This document shows, piece after piece, positions 39,828 through 49,496 of a stretch of 64,000 nt of DNA. This DNA is from Sulfurivermis fontis (GTDB lineage: Bacteria > Pseudomonadota > Gammaproteobacteria > Thiohalomonadales > Thiohalomonadaceae). The notes beneath the pieces are model-generated. The model ran no database searches and was not told the DNA's origin. It saw nothing but the letters and a program-made list of their open reading frames with translations. Location: the NCBI RefSeq assembly GCF_004001245.1, contig NZ_AP018724.1:2534501-2598500 (forward strand), in the 5' to 3' direction. A program made the translations under genes and the position numbers. The number at the start of each line of letters is the position of its first letter. Position 1 is the stretch's first letter.

Positions 39828-41699
39828 ATGTTTCGCGGCGCGCCGCTCCGAAATCCGCAATGGGAAAACTATCTGTTCCGCCGCCGCGTCATCGTCGCGG
39901 CGGCGTTCAGTATCGCCCTGCTCACCTTCGTCATCATCCGCCTGTTCTATCTACAGGTGGTGAACCATGAGCATTACACCACCCTGTCGCGCAACAACCG
40001 CGTCGACATCCTGCCCATCGCCCCGACCCGCGGCCTGATCTATGACCGCAACGGCGTCATCGTGGCGGAAAACCAGCCCACCTTCAGCCTCGAAATCGTG
40101 CCGGAGCGCGTCGAGGACATGGAGGCCACCCTGGCGGCCGTCCGCGAACTGATCAGCGTCAGCGACAACGATCTGGAGCGCTTCCGCCAGATCCTGCGCC
40201 GCAAGCGCCGCTTCGAAGAGACGCCGCTGCGCCTGCGCCTGTCCGACGAGGAAGTGGCGCGGATTGCCGTCAACCGCTACCGCCTGCCCGGCGTGGAGAT
40301 CAAATCACGCCTGTCGCGCGCCTATCCGCTCGGCCCGCTGCTGGCGCATACCCTGGGCTATGTCGGACGCATCGATGAGCGCGAGCTGCAGCAGCTGGAC
40401 ATGTCCAACTATGCCGCCACCGCCCACATCGGCAAGATCGGAGTGGAAAAGACCTACGAAAGCGTACTGCACGGCGAGGTCGGCTACCAGCAGGTGGAAA
40501 CCAACGCCCGTGGCCGCATACTGCGCGTGCTGGAACGCACGCCGCCGGTACCGGGGCGCAACCTGTATCTCAACATCGACGTGCGCCTGCAGCAGGCCGC
40601 ACAAACCGCCTTCGGCACGGAGCGCGGCGCCCTGGTGGCCATCGATCCGAATACCGGCGCCGTCCTCGCCCTGGTCAGCCTACCCAGCTTCGACCCCAAC
40701 CTGTTCGTCAACGGCATCGACAACGTCAGTTACGACGCCCTGGCCAACTCCAAGGAACAACCGCTGTTCAACCGTGCCCTCAATGGCCAATACCCGCCCG
40801 GCTCCACCATCAAACCCATCTACGGCCTGCTCGGCATGGAAACCGGAGAGATCCGTCACGACACGCAGATATGGGATCCCGGCTTCTACATGCTGAAGGG
40901 CGACGAGCGCCGCTATCGCGACTGGCGCAAGGAAGGCCACGGCTGGGTGGATTTCAACAAATCCATCGTCGAATCCTGCGACACCTATTATTACGAGCTG
41001 GCCCTTACCCTCGGTATCGATCGCATGTCCGAATACATGCATACCTTCGGCTTCGGCCGCACCACCGGCATCGATCTCACCGGCGAATCCATCGGCCTGA
41101 TGCCCTCACGCGAATGGAAGCGCCGCGTCCATCGCCAGCCCTGGTTCCCCGGCGAAACCCTGATCACCGGTATCGGTCAGGGCTTCACCCTCGCCACGCC
41201 GCTGCAACTGGCGTCCGCAACCGCCACCCTCGCCAGCTTCGGACGCCGCCTGTCCCCCACCGTGGTCGGCGCTCTGGAAACACCGGACAGCGGTACGCGT
41301 ACTCCGGTGCAGGCCAAGGAACTCCCGCCGGTGCGCGTGGTCGACCTCAACAACTGGCAGCGCATGCACCGCGCCATGATCAACGTGGTACACAGTCCCA
41401 CCGGCACCGCGCGCAGCATCAACCGCCAACTGCCCTACACTATCGCCGGCAAGACCGGCACGGCGCAGGTGTTCGGCATCAAGCAGGATGAGGAGTACGT
41501 GGCGGAAGAAGTGGCCAAGCATCTGCGCGACCATGCCCTGTTCATCGCCTTCGCCCCGGCGGAACGCCCACGCATTGCCGTGGCGGTGATCGTGCAAAAC
41601 GGCGGCGGCGGCGGTGCGGTCGCCGCCCCCATCGCGCGCAAGGTGATGGATACCTACCTGCTCGACGACACCGGCAAACTGCGCGAGGAATTCCAGTGA
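39828..41699 (+). CDS. mrdA: penicillin-binding protein 2 (elongation transpeptidase)
   Basis: 623 aa: N-terminal transmembrane anchor (~22-42), pedestal domain, transpeptidase domain. Active sites: Ser326 in STIK (326-329), SCD at 383-385 in the SxN position (Asp is usual in PBP2) and KTG at 542-544. Cross-links peptidoglycan of the side wall with RodA. Starts 1 nt after mreD. Confidence 0.96.
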   Translation: MFRGAPLRNPQWENYLFRRRVIVAAAFSIALLTFVIIRLFYLQVVNHEHYTTLSRNNRVDILPIAPTRGLIYDRNGVIVAENQPTFSLEIVPERVEDMEATLAAVRELISVSDNDLERFRQILRRKRRFEETPLRLRLSDEEVARIAVNRYRLPGVEIKSRLSRAYPLGPLLAHTLGYVGRIDERELQQLDMSNYAATAHIGKIGVEKTYESVLHGEVGYQQVETNARGRILRVLERTPPVPGRNLYLNIDVRLQQAAQTAFGTERGALVAIDPNTGAVLALVSLPSFDPNLFVNGIDNVSYDALANSKEQPLFNRALNGQYPPGSTIKPIYGLLGMETGEIRHDTQIWDPGFYMLKGDERRYRDWRKEGHGWVDFNKSIVESCDTYYYELALTLGIDRMSEYMHTFGFGRTTGIDLTGESIGLMPSREWKRRVHRQPWFPGETLITGIGQGFTLATPLQLASATATLASFGRRLSPTVVGALETPDSGTRTPVQAKELPPVRVVDLNNWQRMHRAMINVVHSPTGTARSINRQLPYTIAGKTGTAQVFGIKQDEEYVAEEVAKHLRDHALFIAFAPAERPRIAVAVIVQNGGGGGAVAAPIARKVMDTYLLDDTGKLREEFQ

Positions 41700-42814
41700 T
41701 GCTGCTCGACGCCCCGCAACAGTCACGCCGCCCCCGGCTGCCGCGCCTGCACATGGACTGGCCCCTGTTCGGCGGTCTGGTGCTGCTGGCCGTCTGCGGC
41801 CTGGTCGTGCTCTATTCCGCCTCCGGCGAAAGTGGTGACATGGTACTGAAGCAGGCCACCCGCCTTGCCGTCGCCTTCGGCCTGCTGTTTTTCTTCGCCC
41901 AGCTGCCACCGGAGACCCTGCGCCGCTGGACCCCGCTGCTGTTCGGTGTGGGCCTGAGTCTGCTCCTCGCCGTGCTGGTGCTGGGCGAGATCGGCAAGGG
42001 CGCGCAACGCTGGCTGGATGTCGGCTTCATCCGCTTCCAGCCGTCAGAGATGATGAAGATCGCCGTACCGCTGATGGTGGCCTGGTATCTAGCGGAAACG
42101 CCGCTGCCGCCGCCGCTGCGCCGCATCCTGGTCGGCCTGATGATCTTCCTGGTGCCGGCCGTGCTCATCGCCAAGCAGCCGGACCTGGGTACCGCCCTGC
42201 TCATCGCCAGTGCCGGCGCCTTCGTGCTGTTGTTCGCCGGCCTGCCCTGGCGCCTGGTCAGCTTCACCGCCCTGCTCGCCGTCCCCGTTGCACTGCTCCT
42301 GTGGCACTACGGCATGCACGACTACCAGCGCCGCCGCGTACTCACCTTCATCAACCCCGAGAGCGATCCCCTCGGCGCCGGTTACCACATCATCCAGTCC
42401 ACCATCGCCATCGGTTCCGGCGGCCTGTACGGCAAGGGCTGGCTCAACGGCACCCAGTCGCATCTGGAATTCCTCCCCGAACGCCATACCGACTTCATCT
42501 TCGCCGTCATCGGCGAGGAGTTCGGTCTGCTCGGCATCCTGCTGCTGCTGGCCCTGTATCTGTTCATCATCCTGCGCTGCCTGTACATCGCCAGCCGCGC
42601 CCAGGACACCTTCACCCGCCTGCTGGCCGGCGGCCTCACCATGACCTTCCTGGTCTACGTGTTCGTCAACATCGGCATGGTCACCGGCCTGCTGCCGGTG
42701 GTCGGCGTGCCCCTGCCGCTGGTAAGCTATGGTGGTAGTTCGATGGTGACCCTGATGGCATCGTTCGGTATCCTGATGTCCATCCACACGCACCGCAAAC
42801 TGCTGAGAACCTGA
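41699..42814 (+). CDS. mrdB: peptidoglycan glycosyltransferase RodA (SEDS family)
   Basis: 371 aa with ten transmembrane helices. WLDVGFIRFQPSEMMKIA, AKQPDLGTALLI, FLPERHTDFIFAVIGEEFG and GVPLPLVSYGGSS are SEDS hallmarks. Polymerises lipid II together with PBP2. The ATG overlaps the mrdA stop (TGATG). Confidence 0.96.
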   Translation: MLLDAPQQSRRPRLPRLHMDWPLFGGLVLLAVCGLVVLYSASGESGDMVLKQATRLAVAFGLLFFFAQLPPETLRRWTPLLFGVGLSLLLAVLVLGEIGKGAQRWLDVGFIRFQPSEMMKIAVPLMVAWYLAETPLPPPLRRILVGLMIFLVPAVLIAKQPDLGTALLIASAGAFVLLFAGLPWRLVSFTALLAVPVALLLWHYGMHDYQRRRVLTFINPESDPLGAGYHIIQSTIAIGSGGLYGKGWLNGTQSHLEFLPERHTDFIFAVIGEEFGLLGILLLLALYLFIILRCLYIASRAQDTFTRLLAGGLTMTFLVYVFVNIGMVTGLLPVVGVPLPLVSYGGSSMVTLMASFGILMSIHTHRKLLRT

Positions 42815-42818
42815 TGCG

Positions 42819-43832
42819 ATGAACCTGCGCCGGATATTTGCCGCCCTTCTGCTGTGCAGCGCCGCCTTCTCCTGCCACGGCCGCAGCGACCTGAACGAGC
42901 GCGCCGAAGTGCGCGCCTTCATCGATGAAATGGTGCAGCAACACGCCTTCTCGCGCAGCGAACTGGAGCAGCTGTTCCGCGCAGTGGAACTGCGTCCCGA
43001 CGTCATCGACACCATCACCCGCCCGGCAGAGAGCAAGCCCTGGCACACCTACCGCCCGATCTTCCTCACCACGGAACGCATCCGCGACGGTGTCGCCTTC
43101 TGGCGCGAACATGAGGCACTGTTGCAGGAGGCGCAGCAGCGCTATGGCGTGGCGCCGCAATACATCGTCGCCATCCTCGGCGTGGAAACCCGTTACGGCC
43201 GTTTCCGCGGCCGCCACCGCATCATGGATGCCCTGGCCACGCTGGCCTTCGACTATCCGCCGCGCAGCGGTTTCTTCCGCTCGGAATTGCAGCACTACCT
43301 GCTGATGACGCGCGAAGAGAGCATCGAACCACTCAGCCTCACCGGCTCCTATGCCGGCGCCATGGGCACGCCGCAGTTCATTCCCTCCAGCTTCCGCAAC
43401 TATGCCGTGGATTTCGACGGCGACGGCCACCGCGATCTGTTCAACAGCGCGCCCGACATCATCGGCAGCGTCGCAAACTACTTCAAGGTACACGGCTGGA
43501 TCAACGGCGGCACCATCACCGTACCGGCCACGGTGAGCGGCGAAGACTACAAACCGCTGCTCGCTGCCGGTCTCAAGCCGCACATCACCGCCGGCGAACT
43601 TGGCAACTACGGCATTACACCGCGCTGGGGCATCACGGCCAGTGCGCCAGTGGCGCTGCTGGCCCTGGAGGGCGAACAGGGCATGGAACACTGGGTCACC
43701 TTCAACAACTTCTACGTCATCACCCGCTACAACCGCAGCCCGCTGTACGCCATGGCGGTGCACCAGTTGAGCGAGGCGATCCGCAAGGCCAAGGACACCG
43801 ACACCGCGCTGGCGCAAAGCGATGTTCGCTAG
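42819..43832 (+). CDS. mltB: membrane-bound lytic murein transglycosylase B
   Basis: 337 aa with a signal peptide (Cys near SCHGR may be lipidated but the lipobox is weak). Catalytic Glu123 in GVETRYGRF; SYAGAMGTPQFIPSSFR and DFDGDGHRDL are typical. Cleaves the MurNAc-GlcNAc bond to 1,6-anhydro ends. Overlaps rlpA by 11 bp. Confidence 0.93.
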   Translation: MNLRRIFAALLLCSAAFSCHGRSDLNERAEVRAFIDEMVQQHAFSRSELEQLFRAVELRPDVIDTITRPAESKPWHTYRPIFLTTERIRDGVAFWREHEALLQEAQQRYGVAPQYIVAILGVETRYGRFRGRHRIMDALATLAFDYPPRSGFFRSELQHYLLMTREESIEPLSLTGSYAGAMGTPQFIPSSFRNYAVDFDGDGHRDLFNSAPDIIGSVANYFKVHGWINGGTITVPATVSGEDYKPLLAAGLKPHITAGELGNYGITPRWGITASAPVALLALEGEQGMEHWVTFNNFYVITRYNRSPLYAMAVHQLSEAIRKAKDTDTALAQSDVR

Positions 43833-44658
43833 ATTCCTGCCGCCGCTCGCCGCCGTCCTGCTGCTGAGCAGTTGTGCCCTCGGCGGGCGCGACGGCGGCC
43901 CGTCCCATTCCGCCGATCTGTCCCATGTGCCCGACCCGGTGCCGCGCGCCGAACCGCGCAGCCGCTACGGCAATCCCGACTCCTACGTGGTCAACGGCCG
44001 CCGCTACACCGTGCGCAGCAGCGCCGCCGGCTATGTCGAGCGCGGCATCGCCTCCTGGTACGGCACCAAGTTCCACGGCCGCCGCACCGCCAGTGGCGAA
44101 ATCTATGACATGCACGCCCTCACCGCGGCGCACACCACGCTGCCGCTGCCGACCTATGTCCGCGTCACCAACCTGAACAACGGCCGCAGCACGGTGGTGC
44201 GCGTCAATGATCGCGGCCCGTTCCACGACAACCGCCTCATCGACCTGTCCTACGCCGCCGCCAGCAAGCTCGGTATCGTCGAAACCGGCACAGGCCTGGT
44301 CGAGATCCGTGCGCTCACGCCCGGCGAGCCGGCGCCGCCCCCCGTCACCGTGGCCCAGAGCGCACCGGCAGCGGTGAGCAGCGGCGCCAATCTCGGCAGT
44401 GCGGCGGCCACCACCGCCCCGGTCGGCCTCTATCTGCAGGTGGGCGCCTTCGTCAGCCGCACCAATGCCGAACAACTGCGCAGCCGCCTCAGCAGCGAAC
44501 CGCTGCCGCCGATCCAGGTGCAACAGGGCGCCGATGCCAGCAACACCCTCATTTACCGTGTACGTATCGGTCCCATCGCCAGCGTGGACGAAGCCGACCG
44601 CCTGGCCTCACGTCTGGCCGCCCTCGGCATCGGCACGCCGCACGTGGTCATCGAGTGA
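43822..44658 (+). CDS. rlpA: RlpA family septal-ring lytic transglycosylase lipoprotein
   Basis: 278 aa with lipobox LSSC (Cys18), a double-psi beta-barrel domain (GIASWYGTKFHGRRTASGE, VRVNDRGPFHDNRLIDLSYAAA) with the catalytic Asp/His region and a C-terminal SPOR domain (~200-278) that binds denuded glycan at the septum. Family members in Pseudomonas cut glycan lacking stem peptides. Confidence 0.93.
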   Translation: MFARFLPPLAAVLLLSSCALGGRDGGPSHSADLSHVPDPVPRAEPRSRYGNPDSYVVNGRRYTVRSSAAGYVERGIASWYGTKFHGRRTASGEIYDMHALTAAHTTLPLPTYVRVTNLNNGRSTVVRVNDRGPFHDNRLIDLSYAAASKLGIVETGTGLVEIRALTPGEPAPPPVTVAQSAPAAVSSGANLGSAAATTAPVGLYLQVGAFVSRTNAEQLRSRLSSEPLPPIQVQQGADASNTLIYRVRIGPIASVDEADRLASRLAALGIGTPHVVIE

Positions 44659-44696
44659 ATACCGAGACTTGAACTTCGCCGGCCGGCTCCGGACCA

Positions 44697-44729
44697 AGGA
44701 AAGTCTGAACTTGTTCAGAGCTTCCCCAA
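44697..44729. repeat. MITE remnant
   Basis: GGAAAGTCTGAACTTGTTCAGAGCTTCC is an inverted repeat made from the two fused ends of the 157-bp element (compare AGGGAAGGTCTGAATAAG and CTTATTCAGAGCTTCCC), with everything between lost. It sits in the rlpA-dacA gap. Confidence 0.6.
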
Positions 44730-44807
44730 CTTGAAACTGCCGTGGCCGCGGCTTTTTCAGGTAAAATAACTGTGTTTTTTCCTCCGCCAACACTATTTCC
44801 GTGTGCC

Positions 44808-45947
44808 ATGAAACGTCTGCTGCCCCTATCCCTCGTTGCCCTCTTCGCCCTCGCTCACGGTGTCCACGCCACCCCGCGTCTGATCCCCGAGGCGCCGACA
44901 GTGGATGCGCGCGGCTACATCCTGCTGGATTACCACAGCGGCAACACACTGGCCGAGCGCAATGCCGACGAGCGCCTGGAGCCCGCCAGCCTGACCAAGA
45001 TGATGACCGCCTATGTGGTATTCCACGAACTGCGCGCCGGACACTTCCAACTCAGCGACACGGTACGCGTCAGCAAGAAGGCCTGGCGCATGCCCGGCTC
45101 GCGTATGTTCATCGAGGTCGGCACCCAGGTCTCCATCGAGGAACTGCTCAAGGGCATGATCATCCAGTCCGGCAATGACGCCAGCGTGGCCCTGGCCGAG
45201 TATGTCGCCGGCAGCGAAGAGACCTTCGCCGCACTGATGAACGAGCATGCCCGCAACATCGGCATGCACGGCACCCACTTCGTCAACGCCACCGGCCTGC
45301 CCGATCCGGATCACTACAGCACCGCACGCGATCTGGCGCGCCTGGCCGCGCAGCTGATCCACGAGTTCCCCGCGTACTACGCCTGGTACTCGGAAAAGGA
45401 ATACACCTACGGCGGCATCACGCAGGGCAACCGCAACCTGCTGCTGTACCGCGACAACACCGTCGACGGCATCAAAACCGGCCACACCGAAAGCGCCGGC
45501 TACTGCCTGGTCACCTCGGCCAAACGCGGCGAGATGCGCCTGATCTCGGTGGTGATGGGCACCAAGAGCGAAAACGCCCGCGCCAACGAAAGCCAGAAGC
45601 TGCTCAACTACGGTTTCCGCTTCTTTGAAACCCACAAGCTGTATGACGCCGCGCAGCCGCTCAAGGCCATGCGCGTGTGGAAGGGCGCCAGCGAAACGGT
45701 GCAACTGGGCCTGAACGAGCCACTGTACATCACCGTGCCGCGCGGCCAGTACAACAAGCTCAATGCCTCGCTCAGCGTGACCAGCGACATCATTGCGCCG
45801 ACGCAAAAGGGCCAGCACATCGGCACGTTGAATATCAAACTCGGCGACGAGGTGCTGGCAGAGCGCCCGCTCGTGGCCCTGGAGGACATCGCCGAAGGCA
45901 GTCTGTGGCAGCAGCTGCTCGACAACGTGCGCAGGCTGCTGCAGTGA
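44808..45947 (+). CDS. dacA: D-alanyl-D-alanine carboxypeptidase (PBP5/6 type)
   Basis: 379 aa: signal peptide to about residue 21, SLTK (61-64), SGN (121-123), KTG (223-225), then the PBP5 C-terminal beta domain and an amphipathic anchor helix (LWQQLLDNVRRLL). Removes the terminal D-Ala of pentapeptides. ATG at 44808 chosen for the signal peptide. Same position behind rlpA as in E. coli. Confidence 0.94.
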   Translation: MKRLLPLSLVALFALAHGVHATPRLIPEAPTVDARGYILLDYHSGNTLAERNADERLEPASLTKMMTAYVVFHELRAGHFQLSDTVRVSKKAWRMPGSRMFIEVGTQVSIEELLKGMIIQSGNDASVALAEYVAGSEETFAALMNEHARNIGMHGTHFVNATGLPDPDHYSTARDLARLAAQLIHEFPAYYAWYSEKEYTYGGITQGNRNLLLYRDNTVDGIKTGHTESAGYCLVTSAKRGEMRLISVVMGTKSENARANESQKLLNYGFRFFETHKLYDAAQPLKAMRVWKGASETVQLGLNEPLYITVPRGQYNKLNASLSVTSDIIAPTQKGQHIGTLNIKLGDEVLAERPLVALEDIAEGSLWQQLLDNVRRLLQ

Positions 45948-46813
45948 TGAGCGAAGAGATCGTCTATCTCAATGGCAGTTTTCTGCCGCTGCACGAGGCC
46001 CATGTCTCGGTGATGGACCGCGGCTTCCTGTTCGGCGATGGCGTGTACGAGGTCATCCCGGTCTACGGCGGCCGCGCCTTCCGCCTGGAACACCACCTGC
46101 AGCGCCTCGACCACAGCCTGCAGGGCGTGCGCATCGACAATCCGCTCGATCACGGTCAGTGGAGCGACGTTCTCACCGCACTGATCCGCCACAACGGCGG
46201 CGGCGATCAATCCCTCTACCTGCAGGTTACCCGCGGCGTCGCGCCCAGACGCGATCACGCCTTCCCGGCCGGAGTACAGCCCACCGTATTCGCCATGAGC
46301 ACCCCGCTCGGTGAGCCCGGCAACGCCGTGCAGAACGGCATCACTGCGGTTACCGTGGACGACATCCGCTGGAAGCACTGCAACATCAAGGCAATCACCC
46401 TGCTGCCCAACGTGCTGATGCGCCAGCAGGCCATCGACGCCGGCGCCGCCGAGGCGATCCTGCTGCGCGACGGTCATGCCACCGAGGGTTCGGCCAGCAA
46501 CGTGTTCATTGTGCGCGACGGCGTGGTGATCACGCCGCCCAAGAGCAACCTGCTGCTGCCCGGCATCACGCGCGACCTGGCGGTGGAGCTGTGCCACGCC
46601 AACAACATTCCCTGCCGCGAGGCTGACATCAGCGCGGCCGACTTGCGCAGCGCCGACGAAGTGTGGGTGACCAGCTCGACACGGGAAGTGGCCGCCGTGA
46701 CGCAGCTCGACGGCCAGCCGATAGGCGACGGCCGGCCCGGCCCGCTGTGGCAACGCATCAGCGCGCTGTATAGCGCTTACAAACAGGATTTCCGCGCCGG
46801 CAAGGTGCAGTGA
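45947..46813 (+). CDS. dat: D-amino acid aminotransferase (class IV, PLP)
   Basis: 288 aa fold-type IV aminotransferase: MDRGFLFGDGVYEVIPVYGG, PLP lysine in HCNIKAITLLPNVL, EGSASNVFIV, and LLPGITRD. Makes D-glutamate/D-Ala interconversion or a related reaction; branched-chain or 4-amino-4-deoxychorismate activity cannot be excluded. ATG overlaps the dacA stop (TGATG), consistent with D-amino acid supply or recycling. Confidence 0.85.
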   Translation: MSEEIVYLNGSFLPLHEAHVSVMDRGFLFGDGVYEVIPVYGGRAFRLEHHLQRLDHSLQGVRIDNPLDHGQWSDVLTALIRHNGGGDQSLYLQVTRGVAPRRDHAFPAGVQPTVFAMSTPLGEPGNAVQNGITAVTVDDIRWKHCNIKAITLLPNVLMRQQAIDAGAAEAILLRDGHATEGSASNVFIVRDGVVITPPKSNLLLPGITRDLAVELCHANNIPCREADISAADLRSADEVWVTSSTREVAAVTQLDGQPIGDGRPGPLWQRISALYSAYKQDFRAGKVQ

Positions 46814-47088
46814 GCCACGCCATGCAACCGGAAGAAACCCACCTCGAATTTCCCTGTACCTTTCCCGTCAAGGCCATGGGCCTCGCCGGCACCGACTTCG
46901 ACCTGCTGGTGGTGGAGATCGTCGGCCGCCATGCCGGCCCGCTGCGCGAAGGGGCCGTCAGCAGCCGCCCGAGCAGCAACGGCAAATATGTTTCCGTTAC
47001 CGTAGTGGTGCAGGCGCAGAGCAAGCAACAGCTCGACGCCATCTACAGCGAGCTCACCGCGCACGAGCGCGTGCTGATGGCGCTCTAA
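46810..47088 (+). CDS. ybeD: YbeD family protein (DUF493)
   Basis: 92 aa, ferredoxin-like fold: LEFPCTFPVKAMGLAG, then KYVSVTVVVQAQSKQQLDAIYSEL and HERVLMAL. Between dacA/dat and lipB as in E. coli. Proposed to regulate lipoate metabolism; unproven. GTG start overlaps the dat stop; ATG at 46822 is an alternative. Confidence 0.88.
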   Translation: MSHAMQPEETHLEFPCTFPVKAMGLAGTDFDLLVVEIVGRHAGPLREGAVSSRPSSNGKYVSVTVVVQAQSKQQLDAIYSELTAHERVLMAL

Positions 47089-47089
47089 G

Positions 47090-47217
47090 AAGACTGGGAC
47101 GAGGTACGGGGTGAAAGATACAAGGAGTGGAGTGCGCGGCGCACGCGACCGTATCGCCCGGCCTGCATGCGCCATCTCCCCCATCTCGCCCCTCGTGCCT
47201 CGTACCTGGCGCGCCCG
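47090..47217. repeat. intercistronic hairpin element, GGTACGAG word type (E8)
   Basis: Between ybeD and lipB. Left arm gACGAGGTACGGGGTGAAAGATAC, right arm CGCCCCTCGTGCCTCGTACCTGG, with an internal GCGCGGCGCACGCG palindrome and a longer loop than the other elements. Ends 4 nt before the lipB ATG. Confidence 0.6.
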
Positions 47218-47220
47218 CAC

Positions 47221-47832
47221 ATGAAACCACTCGTTACCAGACGTCTGGGCCGGTGCGACTACGCGCCCGTGTGGCGCGAGATGCAGCGCTTCACCGAGGA
47301 ACGCACGGCCGACACACCAGACGAACTGTGGCTGGTGGAGCATCCGCCGGTCTTCACCCTCGGCCTCAACGGCAAGGCGGAGCATCTGCTCAACCCCGGC
47401 GCCATCGATGTCATCCAGGTGGATCGCGGCGGCCAGGTGACCTACCACGGCCCCGGCCAGGTGGTACTGTACCTGCTCGTCGATCTGCGCCGCCGCGGCC
47501 TCGGCGTGCGTGCGCTGGTGCATCGCATGGAGCAGGCGGTGATCGCCCTGCTCGCCGGCTACGGCATCCCGGCCCGTGCGCGGCTGGATGCGCCCGGCGT
47601 CTACGTGGACGGCGCCAAGATCGCCTCCCTCGGACTGCGCGTGCGCCGCGGCTGCAGCTATCACGGCCTGGCGCTCAACGTGGACATGGATCTGGAGCCG
47701 TTCAGCCGCATCAACCCTTGCGGTTATCCGGGACTCGCGGTGACACAGCTGCGGGACCTGGGCGTGACCGACGATCTGGCGACGACAGGCGAGAAACTGC
47801 TGGTGCAGATGGAGGAAAACCTCAACCCGTAG
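47221..47832 (+). CDS. lipB: lipoyl(octanoyl) transferase
   Basis: 203 aa. [30 protein letters not shown] with the catalytic Lys, and INPCGYPGL with the catalytic Cys. Moves octanoate from ACP to lipoyl domains. ATG at 47221 ([10 protein letters not shown]) chosen since sequence upstream is element E8. Confidence 0.95.
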   Translation: MKPLVTRRLGRCDYAPVWREMQRFTEERTADTPDELWLVEHPPVFTLGLNGKAEHLLNPGAIDVIQVDRGGQVTYHGPGQVVLYLLVDLRRRGLGVRALVHRMEQAVIALLAGYGIPARARLDAPGVYVDGAKIASLGLRVRRGCSYHGLALNVDMDLEPFSRINPCGYPGLAVTQLRDLGVTDDLATTGEKLLVQMEENLNP

Positions 47833-47900
47833 GAGCGAATCGTATTCGCGATAGCCCGTCCCGCGTCGGCGCTGTATCGCGCATACGATTCACTCCTGCG
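47829..47900. repeat. REPIN-like hairpin (TAGGAGCG type)
   Basis: TAGGAGCGAATCGTATTCGCGATA and, inverted, TATCGCGCATACGATTCACTCCT, 21 of 23 positions complementary, spacer of ~23 nt. Resembles the REP sequences (GTAGGAGCGGC...) common in pseudomonads and relatives. Located between convergent lipB and the FHA gene. The lipB TAG overlaps its first bases. Confidence 0.75.
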
Positions 47901-47910
47901 GCGGGCCGGG

Positions 47911-48297
47911 CTATTTCTTCTCGGTGGTGATGTACACGCCGGGGATGATGGTCTTCTTGATCACCTTGGTCTCTGCCGCATCGCCCTGCTCGTGCAGGGC
48001 AAAGCGCAGGAAGGTCTGCCCCAGGCGGATCACGTCACCATCGTTGAGCGCCTGCTCGCTCACCTGCTTGTGATTGACGAAGGTGCCGTTGGTGCTGCCG
48101 AGATCGCGGATGATATAGCGCACCTCGTCCGGCTTGCCCAGCACGACCACACGTTCGAGCAGGGCATGCTCGCGGCTGGCCAGATCGTCATTGACCACGA
48201 TGTCGTTGCCATCGCCGCGTCCCAGGCTGTAGCTGTCCCCCGACAGCAACACCTTCACCCCCTCGACGTTGTTGCGAATCTGGATCAATGCCGCCAT
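47911..48297 (-). CDS. FHA-domain protein
   Basis: 128 aa, a single FHA phosphothreonine-binding domain: [23 protein letters not shown] and [11 protein letters not shown] carry the conserved Gly-Arg, Ser-Arg-His and Asn. A short C-terminal tail follows. Partner kinase not in the window. Confidence 0.88.
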   Translation of the reverse strand: MAALIQIRNNVEGVKVLLSGDSYSLGRGDGNDIVVNDDLASREHALLERVVVLGKPDEVRYIIRDLGSTNGTFVNHKQVSEQALNDGDVIRLGQTFLRFALHEQGDAAETKVIKKTIIPGVYITTEKK

Positions 48298-48384
48298 ATC
48301 ACACCCCTGGTCCCGGAAAATACGTGCAGTGGGGAATATACTGCAATCGCCCCGGATTTAAAAAACCACGTCACAGGCCACGCT

Positions 48385-49344
48385 ATGCACGATGACGAAC
48401 CGCCCATCGTTCCGCCCAATCCGCTCAAGGGCGCCGGCAAGGTTTCCCGCATCCCGGTCAAGGTGGCGCCGCCGGCCGCGCCGCTGACGAAACCGCACTG
48501 GATCCGCGCCCGCGCGCCCAACAGCCCCGAGGCGCTGCGCCTCAAGGCGATCCTGCGCGAGCAAAAGCTGCACACCGTGTGCGAGGAGGCCGCCTGCCCC
48601 AATCTGGGCGAGTGCTTCGGCCACGGCACGGCCACCTTCATGATCATGGGCGGCATCTGCACCCGGCGCTGCCCCTTCTGCGACGTGGCCCACGGCCGGC
48701 CGGAGCCGCTGGATGCGGAGGAGCCGCAACACCTGGCCGCCGCCATCGCCGCCATGGGCCTGCGCTTCGTGGTGATCACCTCGGTGGATCGCGACGACCT
48801 GCGCGACGGCGGCGCCGCCCACTTCGCCGCCTGCATCCAGGCGGTGCGCGCCGCCACGCCCGCCACCGGCATCGAGATCCTGGTACCCGACTTCCGCGGC
48901 CGCGAGGACCGCGCACTGGCTGCCTTCGACGCCGCCCTGCCCGACGTGTTCAACCACAATCTGGAGACGGTGCCGCGCCTGTACCGGCAGGCGCGTCCCG
49001 GCGCCGACTATCACGGCTCCCTGCGCCTGCTGCACGATTTTCACCAACGCCATCCGCAGATCCCCACCAAGTCCGGCCTGATGCTCGGCCTCGGTGAGAG
49101 CAATGACGAGCTCGTCGAGGTACTGCAAGACCTGCGCGCCCACGGCTGTACCCACCTCACCCTAGGGCAATACCTGCAACCGTCGCCGCATCACCTGCCG
49201 GTGCAGCGCTACGTGCCGCCAGATGAGTTCAAACAACTGGGGGAGATCGCCCGGGGTCTGGGCTTCCGCAATGTCGCCAGCGGCCCGATGGTGCGCTCGT
49301 CCTATCAGGCGGAGCGGCAGGCGCGGGGGGAAGAGGTATCGTGA
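48385..49344 (+). CDS. lipA: lipoyl synthase (radical SAM)
   Basis: 319 aa. [12 protein letters not shown] binds the auxiliary cluster and CTRRCPFC (Cys92, Cys96, Cys99) the radical-SAM cluster; C-terminal RSSYQAE holds the serine ligand. Inserts sulfur at C6 and C8 of octanoyl chains. Start at MHDDEPP (48385). Confidence 0.95.
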   Translation: MHDDEPPIVPPNPLKGAGKVSRIPVKVAPPAAPLTKPHWIRARAPNSPEALRLKAILREQKLHTVCEEAACPNLGECFGHGTATFMIMGGICTRRCPFCDVAHGRPEPLDAEEPQHLAAAIAAMGLRFVVITSVDRDDLRDGGAAHFAACIQAVRAATPATGIEILVPDFRGREDRALAAFDAALPDVFNHNLETVPRLYRQARPGADYHGSLRLLHDFHQRHPQIPTKSGLMLGLGESNDELVEVLQDLRAHGCTHLTLGQYLQPSPHHLPVQRYVPPDEFKQLGEIARGLGFRNVASGPMVRSSYQAERQARGEEVS

Positions 49345-49388
49345 GATCGGGGTTCGGCGCGCTCTCACCGGTCGCGCAGCGACACACT

Positions 49389-49474
49389 AGGGAAGGTCTG
49401 AATAAGTCCATCCTGGACTTTTCAGACCACATCCCTGTGCCGCGGAAGCTCTGAACTTATTCAGAGCTTCCCTA
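49389..49474. mobile_element. MITE-like element, internally deleted copy
   Basis: Both terminal repeats and the flanking CTAG are preserved, but about 72 bp are missing between TTTTCAGACCAC and ATCCCTGTGCCG. The lost part is exactly the two middle hairpins plus the left half of the fourth. Confidence 0.8.
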
Positions 49475-49496
49475 GACGATCTGCCGCCGCGCGTTT

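Noticed and set aside
44731-44767. TTGAAA...TAAAAT as dacA promoter
   Set aside because: Spacing is 25 bp, too long for sigma-70; no better -35 for TAAAAT.
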